This document shows positions 55,506-64,000 of a stretch of DNA of 64,000 nt, in pieces. Both the position numbers and the translations under genes were made by a program. The DNA comes from Tieghemostelium lacteum. Its lineage: Eukaryota; Evosea; Eumycetozoa; Dictyosteliales; Raperosteliaceae. The stretch is taken from contig LODT01000022.1 of assembly GCA_001606155.1 (NCBI GenBank), forward strand, positions 434,001 through 498,000, given 5' to 3'. The notes below the pieces were generated by a model, which made no database searches, was not told where the DNA came from, and saw nothing but the letters and a program-made list of their open reading frames with translations. Position 1 is the stretch's first letter, and every line of letters begins with the position of its first letter.

Positions 55506-55755
55506 TTATATATTTAAAAATAAATGCAACACTTTAAAGTCTACCTCTCAAAAATCACTCACCGCCACCTACCAATACTCCTCCAGCTCCCTTCAAAAAC
55601 TACTAACCTTTGATTCACCTCCCTCCTCATCAATCAATCAAATAAATTATATCAATTTTTCTATAATATTATTATAATTAAATATTGTTTGTGGCAAATT
55701 TATAAAAATTAAATATATTTACCTTTCTATTCTTTTAGAAAGATTTCAAATTTAT
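55506..55755. other. Convergent intergenic region (Rab11 / coactosin)
   Basis: Includes a C- and T-rich stretch (about 55550-55630) that is probably Rab11 3' UTR. No gene seen. Confidence 0.4.
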
Positions 55756-56293
55756 TTAATCAATGACATGTGAACCTGATAATGGATTTGCTCTGTCTTT
55801 AATTGAAGCCTCAGTAATATTTGCCTTGTTGATGGCAGTTAATTCAGCGTGGAATGGTTGTAATAAAGCTTTGGCGTCACCGATATGTGAGTTCTTTTTA
55901 CCCTTTTCAATGATTCCAACAGATTTACCAATATAAGTCATAAACACATCACGGAAGTTTGCTTTACCACCAATGACACCTTCTTTAAATCCTACATCAC
56001 CTTCAGTATATTGTAATCTAATTAAAACATAACAAAACTCATTGTCTTGTAATGTTGCTACTAAATTTTTTACACCTTTTCCAGAAGTTTTATATTGAAG
56101 AGTATTGGCATCTTTGTATCCAATAATTATAAATTCATCTTCATTATCAGCTCTTCTAAAGTGAGTTAATTGTTTATTAATTTCTTCTCCTAATTTAATT
56201 TTAAAGTTTTCAAATTAATAATAAATTCATATAAATAAAAAAAACAATAATATTATTGATTTAATTGAACTTACTATTAGCAACAGATACCAT
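55756..56293 (-). CDS. Coactosin-like ADF-homology protein
   Basis: Two exons, 56293-56275 (19 bases) and 56189-55756; 150 residues. After MVSVAN-REEINKQLTHFR comes an ADF-H domain of the coactosin type: EDEFIIIGYKD, NTLQYKTSGKGVKNLVATLQ, FCYVLIRLQYTEGDVGFKEG, KANFRDVFMTYIGKSVGI, then KKNSHIGDAKALLQPFHAEL with the conserved helix ahead of the last strand. Coactosins bind F-actin and limit capping. The C-terminus (ASIKDRANPLSGSHVID) is longer than in classical coactosin. The tiny first exon carries the start codon, as in the uL14 gene. Confidence 0.87.
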
Positions 56294-56670
56294 TTTTTAA
56301 TTATAAATAAATAAAAAATAAAAAAAAAATTTTTTTAATAAATTTGATCAAAATGATTTTCAAGGAATAATTGGGTTCAGTCTAATCCAAACATTAATTA
56401 AAAAACTTATCTAAATTTAGTTCATTTCAAACTTGGGACATTTAATCTAGCTTAGCATATTAATTATAAATATAATTTAAGTATAATATTATATTTATAA
56501 ATATCTTAAAAGATTTTTTTTTATACTATATAAATTTAACACCCTTTTAAACCACATATTTTTGATTTATTTTTTATGATGTGTAAAGTAAATCTTTAAA
56601 ATTCGAGAGAAAGAAAACTTTTTTCAAAAAAATTCTTCTTGTCTAAAAAAAGAGAGTGATAGGGAGTTTG
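56294..56670. other. Divergent intergenic region (coactosin / RCC1-TBC)
   Basis: AT-rich with TATATAAATTTAAC near 56525; no gene seen. An in-frame GTG lies 15 bases upstream of the RCC1-TBC ATG. Confidence 0.45.
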
Positions 56671-59613
56671 ATGGATGAAGAAGAAAATGAAAGATTTGTA
56701 ATGGTTTGGGGGAAAACTCATAATGGTATAGAGGAGGTAGAGTTTCAACCTAAACTATTAGATGACAGATTAAATGATAAGAAAATTCAATATGTAACAT
56801 CAGGATTCAATCACAGTTTTCTTATGGACTGTCATGGAAATGCATATTCATGGGGTTCCAATGCATTCGGACAATTGTCACATGGAAACAAAGATCACTG
56901 TAATTTTCCCAAAAATGTACAACAATTATCACTGTTAAAAGCAATGCAAAATAATGAGAAATTAGTTCAGATAGTAGCTTCAAAAGACTATACTATTGGG
57001 TTATCGGATCAGGGTAACTTGTATGGTTGTGGAATTTCTACAGAAGGACAGTTGGCAAATGGTAAAGATTATCTACATCAATCACCAAATTCGCTTCATG
57101 GTTTAAATGGAGGTAATGCTGGTGGTAGTAGTAATGGTGGTAGTGGAGGTAATATTATTCATATTTTAGACAGTGATAGTATATTATCATCTTCTCCGAC
57201 CAATAGTAGTACTAGTAGCCTTACATTTACATCACAGTTGACTGGTTATAGTCAATTCCAACAGACTAAACAAAAAGATACGCTACAACAACAACAATTG
57301 GAAAAATCAAAAAAGATGATGTTGTTGATGAAGAGAATAATGTCCATTTCAAATGAAATTAAAATTCAAAAGATTAGTTGTGGAAATCAACATAGTTTGT
57401 GTTTGGATAAGGATGGTAATGTTTATAGTTGGGGATTGACTCTATATGCAGGCCATTATCAAGCTGATAACTGTGAATTACGATCATCATTTCCATCATC
57501 TTCATCACCTTCTTCAACATCTCCAGTACATTCTAATAACAGTAGTCCAATACTATCAAGAAGCAGTACTGGAAAATTATCATTATCAATGTCAACATCT
57601 AGCGCATCAACAAGTGTCAATAGTCAAGAAACTGAGTATATAGATATACCAAAACGTATATCAAGTCTATGCATGATCATTGATATTGCCTGTGGATGGA
57701 GTCATTCCATGGTTCTTGACAACAAGCATAATCTATTAACCTGGGGAATTGGTAAAGATGGTCAGCTAGGAAATGGCTCTAGATCAACAGTCTATAGACC
57801 TTCTATAATCAATAGTAATATACAAGGTCAAGATAACGGAATATTCGCGATATCATGTGGAGCTTTCCACAGTGCTTTTATATCTCAAAAATGTAGAAAT
57901 CTTTATAGTTTTGGTTGGAAGATACCTATAGGGTTAGGACAAAACCAAGATTCACTTGTACCAACTCTTGTTGAATCTCTTTCTGAATATCGATTAAAAT
58001 CTATAAGTTGTGCTTATAGTCATACTTTGGTACTCAGTGAGACTGGTGAATGTTGGAGTATGGGTGAGGGGTTGTATGGTCAATTAGGTCATGGAAAATC
58101 ACAAGGCACTAGCTCACTAATGAAATCACAACCTACAATGATACAACCTCTCTCCAAAGACTATTTCATTGAACAAATATCAGCAAGCAGACATCAGTCA
58201 TTGGCCATTGTAAAGAAACGTCTGTCAATTCTACAGACCTCCACGAATGATGAACTTATGAAACGGTACCATTTAGAAAGTGCACAAGATAGAGAGGATC
58301 TCAATATAGATGAAATTGAAAAACTTATAAATTCATCACTGTTGTTTGTGGATGATAATGAGAAACTTCGACAGTCTATAATGGGTCAAGAAGAAGATGA
58401 ACTGTCACTTATGATACAACAATTAGATGATGATCTAAGTGAGTTTGTACTATTGAATAACGATGGAAATCTACATAGTTACCAAAATGGAAATAAGAAT
58501 CTAGACACTGATTATGAACTTTTGGATGTAGACGAACTTGATGATGAACATTCTGAACCTATTGTCATTAAAAAACCATTTTTTGACAAGTATCTTAAAG
58601 GTAGTGGAAATGTACCATTATCACTGAACAATAACTACCAAAATGTATATAATAACAATAATTTTAATAATAATGCAACAACGACAATGCATGATCTATG
58701 GACACTTAAATTCATTCCAAAATTTGACCAATTAAGATTGGAAAAGGAATGGAGAAGTCTGTGGAGAAAGGGATTCCCCAATTCAGTTAGACCTCTAATG
58801 TGGAGAAAGGCTATTGGAAATAGACTTTTGATTAGTGATATTCTGTGTAGCGAATTGCTAGAGAAAATACAGAGATTCAAAGTCTATCAACAAGATCCCG
58901 ATAAACAAGAGGAAATACATCAGTCTGCTGAATACAAGCACTATCTGCAGACATTGAATATGATTAAAGTAGATCTTCCAAGAACATTCCCAACACTGAA
59001 ACTGTTTAACCCTAGAGGACCTTACTACGAACCATTGATGAACATGTTACTAATGTTTGCACTCTATCGACAGGATATTGGATATGTTCAAGGCATGTCC
59101 TATCTAGGTGCAGTCATTATACTCGTACAGGACAATGAAATTGATGCATTCCGATGTTTTGCCAATCTTTTGAATTGTCATTACTTTGTATCACTGTATA
59201 AGATGGATATCAATGGTATGGTTAAACATATTCGTATCTTTGATTTCCTCTTTCAAAGTCATTTACCAAGACTATACAAGAAATTCAAAGAACTCAATAT
59301 CACACCAGAACTCTATCTCATTGAATGGTTTATGACACTGTTCACCAAACAGCTTCCATTACCCATATGCCTCCGTCTATTTGACTCCATTGTGATGGAA
59401 GGTGAGGTATTCATCTATGCAGTGTGTATTGGTATTCTCAAATCTTTGAGAAAATTAATTATTGATACTACTGCATTTGAAGATGCTTTGGATACTCTAA
59501 AAACAACAATTCAAGATTTCAAAGAAGAAAGACTTTTTAAATTGATTGAATCTATTAATATCCCTAAAAAGTTAAAAAATATCATTACAAGAATTAATAA
59601 TGAAAAATGTTAA
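56671..59613 (+). CDS. RCC1-repeat + TBC-domain protein (putative RabGAP)
   Basis: Single exon, 980 residues from the ATG at 56671. Residues 1-510 hold RCC1-type beta-propeller repeats (HSFLMDCHGNAYSWGSNAFG, HSMVLDNKHNLLTWGIGKDG, HSAFISQKCRNLYSFGW, HTLVLSETGECWSMGEGLYG) interrupted by low-complexity Ser/Gly/Gln inserts. A middle acidic linker follows. Residues about 690-960 form a TBC domain with NSVRPLMWRKAIGN, VDLPRTFP (arginine finger) and YRQDIGYVQGMSYLGAVI (glutamine finger), IEWFMTLFTKQLPLPICLR, resembling TBC1D12/TBC1D14-type GAPs. Both catalytic fingers are present. RCC1 propellers serve as GEFs or adaptors, so the protein may both recruit and inactivate a Rab. The nearby Rab11 gene is a suggestive but unproven partner (TBC1D14 binds Rab11 in animals). 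Confidence 0.87.
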   Translation: MDEEENERFVMVWGKTHNGIEEVEFQPKLLDDRLNDKKIQYVTSGFNHSFLMDCHGNAYSWGSNAFGQLSHGNKDHCNFPKNVQQLSLLKAMQNNEKLVQIVASKDYTIGLSDQGNLYGCGISTEGQLANGKDYLHQSPNSLHGLNGGNAGGSSNGGSGGNIIHILDSDSILSSSPTNSSTSSLTFTSQLTGYSQFQQTKQKDTLQQQQLEKSKKMMLLMKRIMSISNEIKIQKISCGNQHSLCLDKDGNVYSWGLTLYAGHYQADNCELRSSFPSSSSPSSTSPVHSNNSSPILSRSSTGKLSLSMSTSSASTSVNSQETEYIDIPKRISSLCMIIDIACGWSHSMVLDNKHNLLTWGIGKDGQLGNGSRSTVYRPSIINSNIQGQDNGIFAISCGAFHSAFISQKCRNLYSFGWKIPIGLGQNQDSLVPTLVESLSEYRLKSISCAYSHTLVLSETGECWSMGEGLYGQLGHGKSQGTSSLMKSQPTMIQPLSKDYFIEQISASRHQSLAIVKKRLSILQTSTNDELMKRYHLESAQDREDLNIDEIEKLINSSLLFVDDNEKLRQSIMGQEEDELSLMIQQLDDDLSEFVLLNNDGNLHSYQNGNKNLDTDYELLDVDELDDEHSEPIVIKKPFFDKYLKGSGNVPLSLNNNYQNVYNNNNFNNNATTTMHDLWTLKFIPKFDQLRLEKEWRSLWRKGFPNSVRPLMWRKAIGNRLLISDILCSELLEKIQRFKVYQQDPDKQEEIHQSAEYKHYLQTLNMIKVDLPRTFPTLKLFNPRGPYYEPLMNMLLMFALYRQDIGYVQGMSYLGAVIILVQDNEIDAFRCFANLLNCHYFVSLYKMDINGMVKHIRIFDFLFQSHLPRLYKKFKELNITPELYLIEWFMTLFTKQLPLPICLRLFDSIVMEGEVFIYAVCIGILKSLRKLIIDTTAFEDALDTLKTTIQDFKEERLFKLIESINIPKKLKNIITRINNEKC

Positions 59614-60607
59614 AACCACCTTTCATATGAAACACTTCAACTGTATGGATAAAATGTTATTTTTACCCAGACTTTTAATTGAAAATTGATTATATTTTTT
59701 ATTGTTTTCTTTTTAATTGTTATAATATTATTTGAATTCAACAGAAAAAAAAAAACTCGGATCTCAGTAAAGCCCATTATCATTTATTTGAATTTGTAAA
59801 TTTATTTGAATGATCAAAACTACGATTGACATGAAAAGTTTTTTTTTTATCCAATCATATTTAAAGTTAACATATAAATATATTTATTAAAAATTAATAT
59901 ATATATATCATATAATTATAAACTCTAATGTAAGTGTCTCTATGTCTTTGTTGGGATTTTATATGTAACCCTTTTTGATTTGGTCTATGATTTCTGACTG
60001 CATAATCCCGCGGTTATGATAAAAACATTCAAACAAATCGATTTATAAAAATATCTGATGGTTTTTTTTTTATTTTTATCTTGGACTAGAGTTCAGCTTT
60101 GGATAGTTTTGGGAGAACTAAAGAAATAAGGCTCATTAAGCAGACGATTTACGAACATTTGTTGAATTCAACACACACTGATTGACAAATGGTGAATCCT
60201 CCAATCAGCCCCCATTAACAAAAATTTTAAAAAAGTATTTACTTTTTTTTTTTTTAAATTTTTATCACAAGTTTATTTATTGACACACTCTTTTTGTTGT
60301 TGTTGTTTTATTTTTAAATTCTATCTATCTCCTTTCTATCTATTGTGTATATAATTTTTTAATATTGTTATTTTATTTTGTAAATAAAAAAAGGTTCAAC
60401 TTATAGTATTTTAACAATCAAATATTATAATTATTTAAATAATATATTTACTCTCTCAATTCTCTATTTTTATTCCCTTTCAACACCCATTTTTAACACA
60501 ATCAAAACAACAAAAATAGTACTAGTACTCAATCAAATAATATAATAGAGTAATAATAGAAATTCACAAAAAAAAGAGAGATTAATTAAATTAAAATAAA
60601 CAACACT
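59614..60607. other. Intergenic, about 1 kb, no gene seen
   Basis: AT-rich with T-runs and (TTG)n near 60296-60308. A less AT-rich patch at 60090-60215 (CTAGAGTTCAGCTTTGG ... AATCAGCCCCC) shows no tRNA or other RNA structure that could be recognised by eye. Confidence 0.5.
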
Positions 60608-61154
60608 ATGGCATTCGGATTAGATCAAATAGTTCAAGATAAAAATTTAGCATTAATATTTAGAAAGTTTCTCTATGAAAGGTATAATAATGAAAACTTT
60701 TCATTTTGGTTAGAGGCTGAGAACTTTAAATATTTAACATCATCATCACAGACCAAAGACAGATGTAAAGAGATTTATGAGAAATATTTCTCTGCATCTA
60801 GTAAATATGAATTAAATATAGATAGTTTCCAAAGAAAAGAATTGGATGAAAAGATAAAAGCAGGCACTATAAACAACGATATCTTTTTGGCAATTCAAAA
60901 TTCAATTAGAAAACTATTAGAAATGGATGCCATTCCATTATTTACAAAATCTGAACAATATAAAAAATATAATGGTATGCATCCTTTTGTTGAAAAATGG
61001 TACACCTACACACACATATATATTAACACTAAAATTTAACTAAATAGATACTAAAACTATAGATATTGATCTCAGTGAAAGAGATAGAAGTGTTACCATT
61101 GTAATGATGGAAGAATTTTTCAAGAATCGTTTAAAAAACCCAAAGAAGGAATAA
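60608..61154 (+). CDS. RGS-domain protein
   Basis: Two exons, 60608-60974 and 61048-61154; 157 residues. Almost the whole chain is an RGS box: VQDKNLALIFRKFLYERYNN, NFSFWLEAENFKYL, KEIYEKYFSASSKYELNID, KIKAGTINNDIFLAIQNSI and DAIPLFTKSEQYKKY, all nine-helix landmarks in order. RGS proteins accelerate GTP hydrolysis by G-alpha subunits and end GPCR signalling. The donor GTATGC at 60975 is chosen because it gives a continuous TKTIDIDLSERDRSVTIVMM and EEFFKNRLKNPKKE end; the uninterrupted frame would stop at 61039 after a low-quality tail. No DEP or membrane segment. Confidence 0.85.
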
Positions 61155-61468
61155 AAGGGTAGATGGTTCTTTTTTTAAGATAAATTAAATACATAATTTG
61201 AAGTCTCAATTGGGATACAACAAGTAATAAGTACATAGAGTGTTGTGTTGGGCATACTTAAAATAAAATGTTTAATTACCTTTTGTTTTTTTTCTTTAAA
61301 TAATTATAATTCCCTCTACATTATTCTATAAGATTGGTTCATCTTATTTTGATTGTTGAGGAATAATCGTCAGAATTTTATTTTTTTTTTTTAAAATAGG
61401 GGAAATTTTGAGGAAGATATAAGATTTTTTTTTTAGTTTTTTTATTTTGATATTTGCAAAGATTGATA
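61155..61468. other. Intergenic, AT-rich, no gene seen
   Basis: Contains T-runs at about 61379-61392 and 61423-61447 directly before the S28 peptidase start; otherwise nothing recognised. Confidence 0.5.
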
Positions 61469-62923
61469 ATGATGATGGGGTTAAATAGTAAAACTACTAT
61501 TGTTTCAATTTTAATTGTATCAATATTGGCAATATGCTTAATTGACAATGTAGAAGCTAGAATTAAACCAACATCTACAAAATACAGAGAACAATATTAT
61601 AGAAATATGATGGGTGAGGCTCCAAATTATTCAAATGAAACCTATTGGTTTGAACAATTGCAAGATCATTTTGATAGCTCTAATACCAATACTTGGAAAC
61701 AACAATATCAAGTCTACCAAGATGGATTTGATGGAACTGGTCCAATTTTTGTATTTTTGGCTGGTGAGGCCTCGGTCAACTTTTTCACTTTTCAAGAGGT
61801 ACAAATTGTGAATTGGGTAAAGGAGTTTAATGCAGTTTACATTGTTATCGAACACAGATTCTATGGTGAATCATATCCAACACCAGATCTGAGTACTTTT
61901 AACCTCAAATTCCTGACATCTCAACAGGCACTTGCAGACGCTGCCAATATAATCACAACCTATCAGAAAGAGAATAACTTACAGAATAATAAGGTAGTGG
62001 TATTTGGATGTTCTTATAGTGGTGCATTATCAGCATGGTTCAGATTAAAGTATCCAGAGATTGCAGTTGCATCCGTTGCACCATCTGGACCTGTTGAAGC
62101 TCAACTTAATTTCACTGGTTTCTATGGAAAGTTCTCTTACAGTGCTGAACCAAATTGCGTTGCAGCTGCACAAAATGCATCTCAACAAATTATGCAAATG
62201 ATTCAGACATTCCAAGGTCGTCAACAATTGTCAAAGATCTTTAACAGTTGTAGTGATCTTGAGGATCCATATGACTTGTATTACTTTATCTATGCTATTG
62301 TTGATACTCTAGGATCAAGCGACCAGATGAATAACCCACCCACATGGTTACTCAACCAAACCTGCGAGACCTTAACCTCAAATTCCAATGTTCTACAAAA
62401 CTGGGCTACCATCTTTGATATAGGTCAACCAAGCGGATGTAACGATTTCCGTATGAGTTCATTCTTAAATTCCATGAGAGAAGAAGAGATCTCTCAACAA
62501 GATGGCTCAAGAGCATGGACATTCCAGACTTGTTTGGAATTTGGATACTTTTCATCAACCTATGAAGGTACATCTGTATTCCCACCAGTTCTCTACGTTG
62601 AAGAACAAGTTCGTTGGTGTGAAGAGATCTTTGGTGTCTATGGTATGACTCCAAACATTAACTTTACCAACAACTATTATGGTGGTAAAGATATTCCATC
62701 TACCAATATTGCATTTACCAATGGTAATCTAGATCCATGGAGTTTACTTTCTGTCACTGAAAATAATGCTGATAATTCAGTTTTAGGCATTACCTATCAA
62801 GCTGGTCATTGTGGTTCTTTAATTCAAGAAACTGACATTGATCCAGTTTCTCTAGTCAATGCAAGAGAAGAAGTTGTTGCTTTCCTTAAATCCGTTTTAT
62901 CTGATAGTTCATCTTCACAATAA
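61469..62923 (+). CDS. Serine carboxypeptidase S28 family (Pro-X carboxypeptidase-like)
   Basis: Single exon, 484 residues from the ATG at 61469 (an upstream in-frame start is not ATG). A signal peptide (TTIVSILIVSILAICLIDNV) precedes a short propeptide. The alpha/beta-hydrolase triad is visible: Ser182 in GCSYSGALSAWF, Asp422 in NGNLDPWSLL and His447 in AGHCGSL. The FEQLQDHFDSSNTNTWKQQY start of the mature domain, EHRFYGES and PSGPVEAQLNFTGFYG are S28 hallmarks. Family members (PRCP, DPP2, PRSS16) cleave next to proline in lysosomes or the secretory pathway. Several N-glycosylation sequons and paired Cys are present. The tail is Ser-rich. Confidence 0.93.
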   Translation: MMMGLNSKTTIVSILIVSILAICLIDNVEARIKPTSTKYREQYYRNMMGEAPNYSNETYWFEQLQDHFDSSNTNTWKQQYQVYQDGFDGTGPIFVFLAGEASVNFFTFQEVQIVNWVKEFNAVYIVIEHRFYGESYPTPDLSTFNLKFLTSQQALADAANIITTYQKENNLQNNKVVVFGCSYSGALSAWFRLKYPEIAVASVAPSGPVEAQLNFTGFYGKFSYSAEPNCVAAAQNASQQIMQMIQTFQGRQQLSKIFNSCSDLEDPYDLYYFIYAIVDTLGSSDQMNNPPTWLLNQTCETLTSNSNVLQNWATIFDIGQPSGCNDFRMSSFLNSMREEEISQQDGSRAWTFQTCLEFGYFSSTYEGTSVFPPVLYVEEQVRWCEEIFGVYGMTPNINFTNNYYGGKDIPSTNIAFTNGNLDPWSLLSVTENNADNSVLGITYQAGHCGSLIQETDIDPVSLVNAREEVVAFLKSVLSDSSSSQ

Positions 62924-63048
62924 ACACACCAATTTTCAAAAGTTGAAAAAATAATTATAATTGACTATTATTATTATTATTATAATGTATTTCTACTATT
63001 TTTTTTATTATATTAATTTTATATTTACAAATTCATTGAAGGGATGGG

Positions 63049-64000
63049 TTAGATATTGAAACCAAAGGATAGACCAAAGTTTGTATTTTCACCAATTGTA
63101 TAGGTGTACACTGCTTGAAGTGCACCATAGGTTGTAAATTGATGTTTTAGTCCAAATTCCAATTGATATTTAGTGATACCGTAAATGTTATTTAGACGAC
63201 GTACACCAAACTCAGTACTGGAACCAATATGTACAATTTTATAGTGAATAGTATCAATAACTGAATTTTCATATGGGTTCATGAGGTTAGGGATATTAGT
63301 GGAACTTGGTGACATTGGAAGACCACCACCATTACCACTACTAGTAGATCTACTGTTATTATTTTGAATAAACTTATTAAACAAAATCTTTGAGGATTTT
63401 GAAAATAGTCTGGTGGAGACTTCCAATGATGATAACAATGTAGTTCCTAATAATGAAAAGAACATGTGATGTTTAGCTACTATTCTATTACTCTTTCTAT
63501 TAATTGGAATATTTAGATTGATCCATCCCATCTGTCCAAAATAGGTGAAATTAAAGTTTATAAATGGTGCCAATATGGATTTACTTAGTGAGTGTACTCT
63601 CAATCCTGATGAGAGTCCAAATTGAAATGCTGATTGATACTTTTTACTGTAGACACTGAATATCTTTGGTAATCCAATTCCAATATCTGCTGATCTAGGA
63701 CCACGAGGTGTGTCATACCACGAGAAAAATATTTTCAAAGGTCCCTTTGCCAATTTATAAAGTTCACTGTTATTTGGTGGTTCATAACTCAGCTTTAATC
63801 TAGAATCCAAAGATCTCAATGAAACTCTAAATCCATCAAATAGATTATATTGAAATGTTGCAAATATATTTCCTATTTTGAAATTATTTAAAATGTGGTG
63901 TGTGTGTTGTGTGTTAGAGAATATTGTTAATTTCTATATAGCCCTTTAAAAAAAAATGTCTTAATACATACCTGTATTATTGGATGATGCTTGAAATAGT
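63049..64000 (-). CDS. Probable membrane beta-barrel protein (3' part, unidentified)
   Basis: Two exons seen, 64000-63972 (partial, continues beyond the window) and 63872-63049; about 284 residues visible, joined as NNT-GNIFATFQYNLFDGFRV. Not recognised with confidence. The sequence alternates short amphipathic strands (RLKLSYEPP, ADIGIGLPKIFSVYSKKYQS, AFQFGLSSGLRV, APFINFNFTYFGQMGWINLN, TEFGVRRLNN, YQLEFGLKHQF) and ends in NFGLSFGFNI, which resembles a beta-signal (polar-x-Gly-x-x-hydrophobic-x-hydrophobic) for SAM-dependent insertion. A Ser/Gly/Asn-rich loop interrupts it near the middle. Candidates are a mitochondrial outer-membrane barrel or the C-terminal domain of a DNAJC11-like protein; the missing N-terminus would decide. 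Confidence 0.55.

Noticed and set aside
60090-60215. Less AT-rich intergenic patch considered as a tRNA or other RNA gene
   Set aside because: No cloverleaf, A/B box pair or recognisable snRNA motif was found by eye.
60975-61039. Uninterrupted end of the RGS frame (THIYINTKI)
   Set aside because: Splicing from 60974 to 61048 gives a longer, helix-rich, open C-terminus with standard GT-AG sites.

Overview
The window looks like nuclear DNA of a dictyostelid social amoeba (Amoebozoa). It is very AT-rich, with long A/T runs between genes, short GT-AG introns (about 50-170 bp), and Asn, Gln, Thr and Ser homopolymers inside proteins. The gene content also fits: a ComC-like EGF surface protein, a cortexillin-like double-CH protein, coactosin, a LimC-like LIM protein, a tweety homologue, Rab11, PPP1R11 and a Rho-family GTPase. 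The species cannot be fixed from the sequence, but it does not read as D. discoideum itself. No tRNA, rRNA, CRISPR array or intact transposon was recognised by eye. Exon joins were derived by hand from reading frame, splice-site consensus and family conservation.

Layout. 1-4 kb: 3' part of cytosolic leucyl-tRNA synthetase, a four-exon Rho-type GTPase without a prenylation motif, and a membrane-anchored FKBP. 4-10.2 kb (minus strand): one large gene of about 1996 residues joining a degenerate DEAD-box domain, an intact Sen1/UPF1-type SF1 helicase, a long coiled coil and an intact Cid1-type terminal nucleotidyltransferase. This is the most striking feature. 10.3-20.8 kb: an accessory island of four F-box-like/LRR paralogues, one frameshifted, surrounding a histidine-kinase relic with internal duplications and flanking repeats, plus a small papain-fold-like gene. 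20.9-28.7 kb: a dual-specificity phosphatase, a TMEM53-like protein, a START-F-box-WD40 protein and a LIM protein. 29-46 kb: a small membrane protein, a TBC1D22-like RabGAP, a CPA2 cation/H+ antiporter, mitochondrial ribosomal protein mL46, a ComC-like glycoprotein, ribosomal protein uL14, a tweety homologue and a cortexillin-like protein. 46-53.6 kb: mostly RNA-processing genes (INTS11, DHX33, a U11/U12-65K-like protein), with an SDR enzyme and PPP1R11. 54-64 kb: Rab11, coactosin, an RCC1-TBC protein, an RGS protein, an S28 serine carboxypeptidase and the 3' part of a probable beta-barrel protein.

Functional threads. RNA biology: the helicase-nucleotidyltransferase fusion, INTS11, DHX33 and RNPC3. 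Vesicle traffic and small GTPases: Rab11, two TBC proteins and the Rho-type GTPase. Actin cortex: the cortexillin-like protein, coactosin and the LIM protein. Ubiquitin targeting: the F-box-like family and the START-F-box-WD40 protein. The fusion reproduces in one chain the SF1-helicase plus Cid-type-transferase pairing of the fission yeast RNA-directed RNA polymerase complex (Hrr1 plus Cid12), so a small-RNA or RNA-surveillance role is a reasonable but untested inference.
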